DNA of 64,000 bases from Marivirga arenosa (GTDB lineage Bacteria > Bacteroidota > Bacteroidia > Cytophagales > Cyclobacteriaceae): the NCBI RefSeq assembly GCF_030503895.2, contig NZ_CP129970.2, positions 932,001-996,000 of the forward strand, written 5' to 3'. Position 1 is the first letter of the stretch; each line of letters starts with the position of its first letter. This document shows, piece by piece, positions 9,320-16,799 of the stretch. Position numbers and translations under genes: made by a program. Under the pieces are notes generated by a model. That model did no database searches. It was not told the DNA's origin and was given only the letters and a program-made list of their open reading frames with translations.

Positions 9320-9400
9320 AGAGTAAAGTATTTGTATTTAATGTTTTACTTTAAAATATTTTTTCTATATTTGCCTATCGCGTTGAGAATCAACAAAAAA

Positions 9401-9432
9401 TTTGATTTTTGATGAACCTTTATGCAATTTTG
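9401..9432 (+). promoter_or_regulatory. Candidate Bacteroidota promoter for the M23 peptidase gene
   Basis: TTTG at 9401-9404 is followed, after 20 nt, by CAATTTTG at 9425-9432, resembling the Bacteroidota -33 TTTG / -7 TAnnTTTG pattern with one mismatch. An alternative -7 element, TATATTTG (9366-9373), has no matching -33 element at the right distance. Confidence 0.35.
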
Positions 9433-9486
9433 CGGATTAAATAATCCGGACACAAAATTAGAAGTTTTTAACGAGTCTAAAACGGA

Positions 9487-10464
9487 ATGGCAAGAATTAA
9501 ATACTATTACGATACAGAAACTTGTAGATACGAGCGAGTAAAAGTATCAAAGTGGGACATTTTTTTGAATTTACTGGGCTTTTTGTCTGTCTCGCTAATT
9601 TTAGCAGTAGGTATTATAATTGGTTATAATGCTTATTTTGACTCTCCAAAAGAGGCTCAATTGAAAAAAGAGAACAAAGAACTTCAATTCTATTATGAAA
9701 TGATGGAAAAAGAAGTAAATAATGTTCAGAAGGTATTATCCTCTTTACAAGAAAGAGATGATGAAGTATACCGCAACATAATGGGTGCTGAACCTATCCC
9801 TTCTAGCATTAGATCTGCTGGTGTTGGGGGTGCTGAGCGTTACAAAAATATTATTGAAAGTGAATTAGAGCGTGAAAATCTTATTCTTGGCATGATGCAG
9901 GAATTGGATAAGGTGAAGAAGCAAATGTACATCCAAACAAAATCTTATGATGAGATTTTAGAGATGGCAGAGAACAAAGAAGAAATGATGGCTTCTATAC
10001 CTGCTATACAGCCTATCCCAAATAAAGAATTAAAAAGATTAGCCTCTGGTTACGGAATGAGAATGCATCCAATTCTGAAAGTAGTGAGAATGCACGAAGG
10101 CTGCGATTTCTCTGCTCCTAGAGGAACTCCAATTTATGCTACTGGCGATGGTGAAGTTGTATTAGTAAGAACAACCTTCGGTGGTTTTGGAAAATTAGTA
10201 GTGATAGACCATGGCTATGGTTTCGTTACTAAATATGCCCACATGTCATCATTCAATGTGAAAAGAGGGGATAAAGTGAAAAGAGGGGATTGTATTGGTT
10301 TTGTAGGTACTACAGGTACTTCAACTGCTCCACACCTTCACTACGAAATTCATAAAGATGGTAGCCCGATCAATCCGGTTCACTATTTCTACCAAGATGT
10401 TTCGGATGAGGAATACGAAAAACTATTAGAATTGTCGTCTAGAGAAAATCAATCTTTAGGATAA
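9487..10464 (+). CDS. M23 family metallopeptidase (membrane-anchored, LytM domain)
   Basis: The 325-aa protein has a short cytoplasmic start, one membrane helix (~24-47: DIFLNLLGFLSVSLILAVGI), a coiled coil (~54-92) and a periplasmic LytM/peptidase M23 domain (~185-300). The zinc-site residues are present: H203 and D207 (MHEGCDF), H252 (AHM) and the HLH motif at 283-285. It is therefore predicted to be an active peptidoglycan endopeptidase rather than a degenerate activator. Coiled coil plus M23 resembles EnvC/MepM-type cell-wall enzymes. It is divergent from alaS and followed by a strong terminator, so it is probably monocistronic. Confidence 0.92.
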   Translation: MARIKYYYDTETCRYERVKVSKWDIFLNLLGFLSVSLILAVGIIIGYNAYFDSPKEAQLKKENKELQFYYEMMEKEVNNVQKVLSSLQERDDEVYRNIMGAEPIPSSIRSAGVGGAERYKNIIESELERENLILGMMQELDKVKKQMYIQTKSYDEILEMAENKEEMMASIPAIQPIPNKELKRLASGYGMRMHPILKVVRMHEGCDFSAPRGTPIYATGDGEVVLVRTTFGGFGKLVVIDHGYGFVTKYAHMSSFNVKRGDKVKRGDCIGFVGTTGTSTAPHLHYEIHKDGSPINPVHYFYQDVSDEEYEKLLELSSRENQSLG

Positions 10465-10483
10465 GCCAACATTTTAAAATATG

Positions 10484-10511
10484 AAAAGCAGTCTTTCTGA
10501 CTGCTTTTTTT
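10484..10511 (+). terminator. Rho-independent terminator after the M23 peptidase gene
   Basis: A perfect 10-bp stem AAAAGCAGTC/GACTGCTTTT with a 5-nt loop is followed by a T-run, 20 nt after the stop. Confidence 0.85.
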
Positions 10512-10536
10512 ATCCTTTTATATTCATTACAATACA

Positions 10537-11745
10537 ATGATTAATAGACTATTTATCTTTATTGCTTTTATATTTATTTTTTCAGCATGTAAAACAAGTC
10601 AAACTGTTCAAAGCTCAAAAAATGATGTAAATAAGGAGGAATTAAGAGAAGAGCTAGATCCAAAGCCTTCAGAGTCATTAGTCGACACCACTATAATAGA
10701 ATCAAAAGATACTGTTATAATTCAAGAAGAGGTAGAGCTTGCCATTTATCCCAAGGAACAGGATACTATTAGCTTAATTGGAGTTGGCGATATCATGATC
10801 GGTACCAATTTCCCTCATGAAGGTTACTTACCGCAAGATTCAGGAAAATACATGCTTTCTTCTGTAGATCATGTTTTAAGAGATGCAGACTTAACATTCG
10901 GAAATCAGGAAGGAGTGATCTTGAATGAAGGTGGTGAAGCAAAGCATTGTTCAGATCCTTCAGTATGCTATATTTTTAGAAGTCCTGAATACCTAGCACA
11001 ACATTATGTGGATGCTGGGATTGATATGATGAGCCTTGCAAATAATCACGCTGGTGATTTTGGTGAAACAGGAAGAAAAAATACAATGCGAGTTCTAGAC
11101 AGCCTCGGTATTTACCATGCAGGCCAATTGACTCAACCTTATACAATTTTTGAAAAAGATAGAGTAAGCTATGGTTTTGCAGCCTTCTCACCGAATAATG
11201 GAACACAAAGCATAAATGATTTGGAGGCTGCGAAAGGTATTATCAAGCATTTAGATAGTTTGACTGATGTTATTATTGTGTCTTTCCATGGTGGGGCTGA
11301 AGGAAAAAAATATCAGCATGTAACCAGAGAAAGAGAATATTTCTATGGTGAAAATAGAGGAAACGTATATGAATTTGCACATGCCCTTATAGATGAAGGT
11401 GCTGATGTTATTTTTGGCCATGGGCCCCATGTTGCCAGAGCCATTGAAGTATATAAAAACAGATTTATTGCTTATAGCTTAGGAAACTTCGCTACCTATG
11501 GAAGATTTAATTTAAGAGGCGAAAATGGATTAGCTCCAATCGCAAAAATCTGGATAACGGATGATGGATATTTTATAAACGGAAAAATTATTTCAGCAGT
11601 GCAAAAGGGTGCTGGAATACCTGAGATAGATATAAGCCATAAGGCTGCACAAAAAATTAAAGAATTAACTGAACAAGATTTCGAGGATTCTAAAATTTTA
11701 ATTGACCCCGAAGGTAATATTCGCTATATTCAAGATCAATTTTAA
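10537..11745 (+). CDS. CapA (PGA_cap) family lipoprotein
   Basis: An SPII signal peptide ends at C18 (FIFSAC). From ~77 to ~335 the sequence is a CapA/PGA_cap metallophosphatase-like domain with its ordered motifs: GVGDIMIG, FGNQEGVI, SLANNHAGDFG, SFHGGAEG and GHGPHVARAIE followed by IAYSLGNF. The family is named after the CapA subunit of poly-gamma-glutamate synthesis in Bacillus. Here no CapB or CapC genes are present, so polymer synthesis should not be assumed; a role in surface polymer handling is more cautious. Its stop lies 6 nt before the merR-like gene, suggesting co-transcription with the regulator and dprA. Confidence 0.88.
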   Translation: MINRLFIFIAFIFIFSACKTSQTVQSSKNDVNKEELREELDPKPSESLVDTTIIESKDTVIIQEEVELAIYPKEQDTISLIGVGDIMIGTNFPHEGYLPQDSGKYMLSSVDHVLRDADLTFGNQEGVILNEGGEAKHCSDPSVCYIFRSPEYLAQHYVDAGIDMMSLANNHAGDFGETGRKNTMRVLDSLGIYHAGQLTQPYTIFEKDRVSYGFAAFSPNNGTQSINDLEAAKGIIKHLDSLTDVIIVSFHGGAEGKKYQHVTREREYFYGENRGNVYEFAHALIDEGADVIFGHGPHVARAIEVYKNRFIAYSLGNFATYGRFNLRGENGLAPIAKIWITDDGYFINGKIISAVQKGAGIPEIDISHKAAQKIKELTEQDFEDSKILIDPEGNIRYIQDQF

Positions 11746-11751
11746 GAAGCT

Positions 11752-12087
11752 GTGCCATATAAGGAAAAAACCATAGAGAAAAAATACTACACCATTGGTG
11801 AAGTAGCTGAACAATTTGATGTTGCCACCTCATTAATTCGTTTTTGGGAGGGGGAATTTGATATTATCAAGCCTAAAAAGAATAGAAAAGGTAATAGACA
11901 ATTCACTAAAGAAGACATTGAAAACGTAAAGCTCATCTATCACTTGGTGAAGGAAAAAGGCTTTACCTTACAAGGCGCAAAAGATATGCTTAAAAATGAT
12001 TCTAATGAAGTAAGAGATAAAATGGAAATGCTCGATTCATTGAGAAAAATAAGAACCTTTTTAACCGAGATTAAAGAGAATATTTAA
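11752..12087 (+). CDS. MerR family transcriptional regulator
   Basis: The 111-aa protein consists of a MerR-type winged HTH (~16-85): YYTIGEVAEQFDVATSLIRFWE, then KGNRQFTKEDIENVKLIYHLVKEKGFTLQGAKDML. A short helical tail follows, with no ligand-binding domain and no Cys, so metal sensing is unlikely. Small MerR proteins of this type are widespread in Bacteroidota. The start is a GTG (11752) six nt after the capA-like stop; no ATG lies at a suitable place. It is co-oriented with the following dprA. Confidence 0.88.
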   Translation: MPYKEKTIEKKYYTIGEVAEQFDVATSLIRFWEGEFDIIKPKKNRKGNRQFTKEDIENVKLIYHLVKEKGFTLQGAKDMLKNDSNEVRDKMEMLDSLRKIRTFLTEIKENI

Positions 12088-12111
12088 AAACAATCATCAA
12101 CCAAAACCCAT

Positions 12112-13218
12112 ATGAATGCCGAAGAAAAGGCATTGATGAGCCTTCATCTAATCCCCAAAATTGGAAATGTCACCATCAAAAATTTAATCAGCTATTGTGG
12201 CTCTGCACAGGCTGTATTGAATCTTCCCTATTCTAAACTTATCAAGGTTCCTGGAATTGGTAAAAAAACAATTGACAGTTTAAAAAGCGCTGAAATTACT
12301 GACTTTGCAGAAAAAGAATATCTAAAAGCCAAACAGCAAAATGTCGGAATCATTAGTTATACTGATCAAAACTATCCTTACAGATTAAAGCAAATCCCAG
12401 ATGCTCCTATTCTTTTATATACAAAAGGGAATTTTCCATTAAATGCTAAGCAACCCACAATAGCGATTGTGGGTACTCGAAATGCTACGGAATATGGTAA
12501 AAGATTAACGGAAGAGATAGTAGAAAAGCTAAGTCCTTTAAACCCCATTATTTTAAGTGGTTTAGCATATGGAATTGATATTTATGCGCACAGGGCTGCT
12601 CTTAAGAATCAATTATCTACTTATGCTGTATTAGGCTCTGGAATTGATGTTATTTACCCATCTGCTCATAAAGCAAGCGTAAATGAAATGCTGAATTCAG
12701 GTGGAATCATTAGTGAACAAGCTTTTGGAGCAAAGCCTGATGCGTTTAATTTCCCTGCCAGAAATAGAATTATTGCAGGTATGGCTGATTTAGTGATTGT
12801 AGTGGAAGCTGCCAAAAAAGGCGGTGCTTTAATTACAGCTGAATTAGCTAATTCATACGACCGAGAAGTGGCTGCATTTCCAGGAAGAATTGGAGACAAA
12901 TATTCCGAGGGTTGTAATAAACTCATAAAACAGCATAAAGCACATTTAGTAGAAACTGTTGATGATATATTGTATATCATGAACTGGGAGCTGGAAAAGC
13001 AAGCTGAGATTAAACAGAAAGTAATTGATTTAAGTGTCTTAAGTCAAGACGAGCAAAATGTAATTAATACCCTTCTTCAAAACAATAAAGAGTTATCTAT
13101 AGATATTTTAAGTATTAAAAGTCAAATAAGCCTAAATCAATTAGCAGGAATACTCTTGAATTTAGAAATGCAAGGATTGATAAAATCGCTACCTGGAAAT
13201 AGGTTTAAAATGGCATAA
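12112..13218 (+). CDS. dprA: DNA-processing protein DprA
   Basis: This 368-aa protein has an N-terminal helix-hairpin-helix/SAM-like region (~1-65, KVPGIGKKTIDSL) and the Rossmann-fold DprA core (~80-290) with GTRNATEYG, ILSGLAYGIDIYAH, AVLGSGIDVIYP and FPARNRIIAGM. A C-terminal winged-helix domain (~305-368) completes it. DprA loads RecA on incoming single-stranded DNA during natural transformation and is also conserved in species not known to be competent. It lies 24 nt downstream of the MerR gene. No other competence gene is in the window. Confidence 0.96.
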   Translation: MNAEEKALMSLHLIPKIGNVTIKNLISYCGSAQAVLNLPYSKLIKVPGIGKKTIDSLKSAEITDFAEKEYLKAKQQNVGIISYTDQNYPYRLKQIPDAPILLYTKGNFPLNAKQPTIAIVGTRNATEYGKRLTEEIVEKLSPLNPIILSGLAYGIDIYAHRAALKNQLSTYAVLGSGIDVIYPSAHKASVNEMLNSGGIISEQAFGAKPDAFNFPARNRIIAGMADLVIVVEAAKKGGALITAELANSYDREVAAFPGRIGDKYSEGCNKLIKQHKAHLVETVDDILYIMNWELEKQAEIKQKVIDLSVLSQDEQNVINTLLQNNKELSIDILSIKSQISLNQLAGILLNLEMQGLIKSLPGNRFKMA

Positions 13219-13275
13219 AGTTCTAAAATCAATAATTAATCTATAGATTTAAATTCTAAATTCTAAATCTTTTAT

Positions 13276-13920
13276 ATGCACCCAATATTCTCCAATAAAA
13301 AAGCCATCATATTCGATATGGATGGTGTGATCATCAATAATATTTCGTATCACATTGAAGCTTTACAACTATTCTTAAAACAATTCGGTAAAAACGTTAC
13401 CAATGAGGAATTTCAAAATCATTATAATGGTAGAACCATTCAAGAGGTTATATTGGAGTTAAAACCGAATGCTACACATTCAGAAGTGATGGAATTAGCA
13501 GAGGAAAAAGAGAAGATTTACCGTGACTTGTACCGTAAAGATTTAGCTCCCACAAAAGGATTGCTTGAGTTTTTAGAAGATGCCAAAAAACAAGAATTAA
13601 AAATGGCAGTAGCTACTTCTGCCATTACTGCAAATGCAGATTTCACTTTAGATGGCTTAGATATACGAAGCTATTTTGATGCAGTAATTGATAGCACTAT
13701 GGTAATAAAAGGAAAGCCTGATCCTCAGATTTATTTAAAAGCAGCTGAAGAACTGAATATTTCTCCGGAAAATTGCGTTGTGTTAGAAGATGCATTAGCA
13801 GGTATACAATCCGCTAAAAATGCAGGAATGGACGTCATAGGATTATATACTTCTCTTAAAAAGGAAGAATTGCCTGATGATGTTAAATTAAAAGTAAAAG
13901 ACTTTACTGAATTGATTTAA
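13276..13920 (+). CDS. HAD superfamily hydrolase (beta-phosphoglucomutase/phosphatase-like)
   Basis: The 214-aa protein has HAD motif I DMDGV with nucleophile D14 and acid D16, an alpha-helical cap (~20-90), motif II in VATSA, motif III KGKPDPQIY and motif IV EDALAGIQSAKNAGM. This is the GPH/beta-PGM branch, acting on sugar phosphates or other small phosphorylated metabolites; the substrate cannot be read. The stop is separated by a single base from the ATG of the DUF4159 gene, so these two are translationally close. The 57 nt before it are AT-rich, with short ATTCTAA repeats and no clear hairpin. Confidence 0.9.
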   Translation: MHPIFSNKKAIIFDMDGVIINNISYHIEALQLFLKQFGKNVTNEEFQNHYNGRTIQEVILELKPNATHSEVMELAEEKEKIYRDLYRKDLAPTKGLLEFLEDAKKQELKMAVATSAITANADFTLDGLDIRSYFDAVIDSTMVIKGKPDPQIYLKAAEELNISPENCVVLEDALAGIQSAKNAGMDVIGLYTSLKKEELPDDVKLKVKDFTELI

Positions 13921-13921
13921 A

Positions 13922-14578
13922 ATGATTAAAAAATTTTTATTAACAATATTACTTTCTTCAATTCTAAGCTTTGCCTATTCTCAGGACATTAAAATTGCAA
14001 AGCTCAAATATAATGGGGGTGGAGATTGGTATGCCAACAAAACAGCTCTGCCCAACCTTCTTAATTTCTGTGAAGAAGAATTAAAGATTCCTTTTGATAA
14101 TAAAAACTATGTAGTTGAAGTGGGAAGTAATGAAATTTATCAATACCCATATTTGTATATGACTGGGCATGGAAATGTTGTTTTTTCAGATAATGAAGCC
14201 CAAAACCTTAGAAATTATCTTTTATCAGGAGGCTTTTTACATATTGATGATAATTATGGACTAGATCAATTTATCAGATTAGAAATGAAAAAGGTTTTTC
14301 CTGAATCTGATTTTATTGAAATCCCTTTCGACCATCCTATTTATCATCAAAAATTTGATTTTGACGATGGTTTGCCCAAAATTCATGAGCATGATGGTAA
14401 ACCAGCCCAAGGCTTTGGCATTATTTATGAAGGCAGAGTTGTATGCTTTTATTCCTATGAAAGTGATTTAGGGAATGGTTGGGAGGATCCAAGTATTCAT
14501 AAAGATCCTGAGTCAGTAAGACAAAAAGCTTTAAAAATGGGAGCTAATATTATAAGTTTTGCCTTCACGCAGGATTAA
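13922..14578 (+). CDS. DUF4159 domain-containing secreted protein
   Basis: A signal peptide (~1-20, ending FAYSQ) is followed by a single DUF4159 domain covering the rest of the 218 aa. Typical features are KIAKLKYNGGGDWYANKTALPNL, YLYMTGHGNVVFS, LRNYLLSGGFLHIDDNYG and the ending GWEDPSIHKDPESVR...MGANIISFAFT. The fold resembles a glutamine-amidotransferase-like Rossmann domain, and the molecular role is unknown. It follows the HAD gene by one base. Confidence 0.9.
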   Translation: MIKKFLLTILLSSILSFAYSQDIKIAKLKYNGGGDWYANKTALPNLLNFCEEELKIPFDNKNYVVEVGSNEIYQYPYLYMTGHGNVVFSDNEAQNLRNYLLSGGFLHIDDNYGLDQFIRLEMKKVFPESDFIEIPFDHPIYHQKFDFDDGLPKIHEHDGKPAQGFGIIYEGRVVCFYSYESDLGNGWEDPSIHKDPESVRQKALKMGANIISFAFTQD

Positions 14579-14611
14579 TCCAAAAGCATATTAAAAATCA
14601 ATTAGAAAGTT

Positions 14612-14619
14612 TAATTTTG
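14612..14619 (+). promoter_or_regulatory. TAnnTTTG-type -7 element just upstream of a start codon
   Basis: TAATTTTG ends only 5 nt before the ATG at 14625. If it is a true -7 element, transcription would begin at or next to the start codon. No clear -33 TTG is seen 19-21 nt upstream, so the call is tentative. Confidence 0.3.
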
Positions 14620-14624
14620 CATCC

Positions 14625-15260
14625 ATGAAGCAAATTGCTGGAAAAGTCTTACTAAGCATAATTATTTTTTCCACACTATTTTGGGCATGTGAACCATGTG
14701 ATGATTGTGGTCCTGAAAATACCTACCCCTACTTTAAATTAAGCATTCTCAACAAGAGCTCATTAGATACTTTAATAGTAGATAAAGCAAGAATAGAAAC
14801 TGAAATCGATTCGATAGATGATGCTTTGGCGAATCCGGATAATTCTTCTATTCAGCAAGCTTTGAATAACGCTAAAACAGTGAAAAGTGATTCTTTAACT
14901 TTAATAAATGATTTAATTAAAGACACTAACAGCAAATTAATTAGCATAGCCTCTATTAATGGAGAAAAAAATTTATTTGAAGATAAAAATGGATCTGATA
15001 GCTTAAAGCTTTTCAGAATCCCTATTAATACAAATCAAGATGAATCAGATTATGCTATTGCTATTGAGTTTGTTGAAAAGGAAGAATATCTAAAAATAAA
15101 ATATGAATTGTTTGATACGATCATCAATAATAAAATAACTAAATCAGCTAAAAGTCTTGAAATAATCGAACACAGCTTTGATTCAATTAGAGGCCCATTC
15201 GGTTGCACACCAATTAATGAATGCATAAGCAATCAACTAGAAATTTATGTTGAAATCTAA
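14625..15260 (+). CDS. Uncharacterised lipoprotein (possibly DUF6452-like)
   Basis: An SPII signal ends at C22 (TLFWAC), followed by a Cys-rich stretch EPCDDCG. The middle (~50-110) is a charged, helical, probably coiled-coil insertion. The C-terminal part is beta-rich (LFRIPINTNQDESDYAIAIEF, YLKIKYEL) and ends with a Cys pair, FGCTPINEC. Domain order and its partner recall the DUF6452 lipoproteins that accompany DUF6048 genes in Bacteroidota, but this match is from memory and weak. The last 14 nt overlap the start of the next gene, so the two are translationally coupled and probably act together at the outer membrane. Confidence 0.7.
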   Translation: MKQIAGKVLLSIIIFSTLFWACEPCDDCGPENTYPYFKLSILNKSSLDTLIVDKARIETEIDSIDDALANPDNSSIQQALNNAKTVKSDSLTLINDLIKDTNSKLISIASINGEKNLFEDKNGSDSLKLFRIPINTNQDESDYAIAIEFVEKEEYLKIKYELFDTIINNKITKSAKSLEIIEHSFDSIRGPFGCTPINECISNQLEIYVEI

Positions 15261-15951
15261 ATTAATCCTACTTATACTATTAAGCTTTTCCTTAATCTTA
15301 ACAAAGGTTTCTGCTCAAGATTCAACTGCTGTTAATACCACTGAGAAAGATAGGAAGGTAGCTCAAACTTTAAGTTTAGGTATTGCATTTGATTATCTTA
15401 AATTACATACTTTATTGATTGATGAAAGCCAGAAGTGGGAAGGTGCACTTAATCTAAAGTTTTTTGATAAAGTATCGGCAATAGGAGAATATGGAATTGC
15501 AGAATTAAGGCCTGAAGAAGCATATAATAATGCAGATTATATCTCATCTGGTAATTATTACAGAGTGGGGGTAGATTATCACTTAACCGTTATACCTAAC
15601 AATTTTCTACTTCTAGGATTAAGATATGCGCAAGCCTCTTTTGATGAAACCATTTCTTATGAAATAGAAAATCCAGTATTTCCTAATGAAACAAATGAAT
15701 TATCAAGACCAAACTTAAAAGCTACTTGGTTTGAATTCGTATTGTCCTCAGAAAAAAATGTTAGAAGATTATTTGGCACAGAAATTCCAGACATTTTATC
15801 TGCTGGATTTAAATTCCGACTGAAATATCTTCAAGAATATGACAAATTTGACGTAGTAGAAATTAAAAATATACCTGGTTACGGAAGAACCAATATTGCA
15901 CTAAACCCTGAATTTAACCTATATATTAAATTTAGAATTCCGCTGTTTTAA
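15247..15951 (+). CDS. DUF6048-like outer-membrane beta-barrel protein
   Basis: The 234-aa protein has a signal peptide (~1-23, ending KVSAQ) and an amphipathic beta-strand pattern with aromatic girdle residues. Examples are SGNYYRVGVDYHLTVIPNNFLLLGLRYAQASF and TWFEFVLSSEKNV; the final residues LYIKFRIPLF end in the C-terminal Phe typical of outer-membrane barrels. The spacing G-Y-Y-R-x-G-x-D-Y matches my recollection of DUF6048. The start at 15247 overlaps the upstream lipoprotein by 14 nt. Confidence 0.7.
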   Translation: MLKSKLILLILLSFSLILTKVSAQDSTAVNTTEKDRKVAQTLSLGIAFDYLKLHTLLIDESQKWEGALNLKFFDKVSAIGEYGIAELRPEEAYNNADYISSGNYYRVGVDYHLTVIPNNFLLLGLRYAQASFDETISYEIENPVFPNETNELSRPNLKATWFEFVLSSEKNVRRLFGTEIPDILSAGFKFRLKYLQEYDKFDVVEIKNIPGYGRTNIALNPEFNLYIKFRIPLF

Positions 15952-16357
15952 TTTTATATAGTCTAAAACTTTTATTTGTAGTTTAAGCAAACTTTTAATT
16001 GAGATTTTTATTCTCTTAGATCCCATCAGTCAAGCTTAGTTGTTCCCCTACAATAAAATCCTGAAATTAAGCTGTTATGATTAGCTGAAGACTCTAAACT
16101 TTTATTTGAAGTTATGACAGAAATTCTAATACTATACCTCATATAGAAAATAATGTCCCTCAAACCAATTATAAACGAGCAATCAAATAAATACATATTT
16201 GATTCTACTTCATCTCCCAAAAGGAACCACCAATAACAAAGTTTTTCAGTTATTAAGATTGGACATGCAAATCCCTATCTTAATCTTACCTTAGAGTATA
16301 CGATTGATTTTTAAGCTATTAGCTAAACATTAACATATGCATATAGTATATACACAT
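15952..16357. other. Intergenic region without a convincing gene
   Basis: The AT-rich spacer holds an imperfect direct repeat, TCTAAA(A)CTTTTATTTG(T/A)AGTT, at 15962-15983 and 16093-16113. It also has a hairpin with 8-bp arms ATTAAGAT/ATCTTAAT at 16252-16259 and 16277-16284. A 64-codon minus-strand frame (16026-16220) has no protein-like features. The hairpin could be regulatory for the ArsC-like gene, but nothing proves it. Confidence 0.5.
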
Positions 16358-16786
16358 ATGGATAATGAAATGAAAAAATCAGATATGGAACTCAAATTCA
16401 TTTATAATAAAAATCAGATTAAAGAGAGAGAAGCTTTAGCATATGCTGAATCAATTGATCAACATTATATAAATGAAATTGATATTGAAAAGGTTTATTT
16501 AACGGAAAGACAATGGGCAGAAATTGCTCAAAAGCTTGGTGTAGAAATCCAAGATTTAATCAATACTAATAATGACTATTATCAAGATATTCTAAAGGGA
16601 AAAGAATTTGATGAAGATGATTTATTAACCTTAATTAAAGATCATCCTCAAATAGTAAAGACTCCGATTTTAGAATCCAAAGGTTCTGCAAAATTCATTA
16701 AATCTCCTTATGATTTTAATGAATTGGATATGGCATTTAAAGAAATTAAAAGTGAATATGCCAATAAAGGAGAATCAGATGATTAA
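16358..16786 (+). CDS. ArsC/Spx-like thioredoxin-fold protein lacking catalytic cysteine
   Basis: The sequence follows the arsenate-reductase (ArsC/Spx) pattern: an initial strand with YNKNQIKEREALAYAES, then the helical domain LTERQWAEIAQKLGVEIQDLI, then DDLLTLIKDHPQIVKTPILESKG, which corresponds to the conserved 'hP.l.k.Pi' segment with the family's cis-Pro. No cysteine exists anywhere in the protein, so the usual redox chemistry is impossible; a structural or regulatory (Spx-like, RNA-polymerase-binding) role is an inference. The start is uncertain: an upstream ATG at 16337 lies in an AT palindrome, and ATGs at 16358, 16370 and 16385 are all plausible. It converges with the barrel gene; a short ATCAGAT/ATCTGAT dyad lies at the junction. 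Confidence 0.75.
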   Translation: MDNEMKKSDMELKFIYNKNQIKEREALAYAESIDQHYINEIDIEKVYLTERQWAEIAQKLGVEIQDLINTNNDYYQDILKGKEFDEDDLLTLIKDHPQIVKTPILESKGSAKFIKSPYDFNELDMAFKEIKSEYANKGESDD

Positions 16787-16799
16787 TCTAATCTGATAA

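Noticed and set aside
10537-11745. Poly-gamma-glutamate capsule synthesis locus
   Set aside because: Only a CapA-like protein is present; the ligase CapB and CapC are absent, so capsule synthesis is not supported.
16026-16220. 64-codon minus-strand frame in the spacer after the DUF6048-like gene
   Set aside because: No family features, composition unlike the neighbouring proteins, and it lies in an AT-rich spacer with small repeats; most likely chance.
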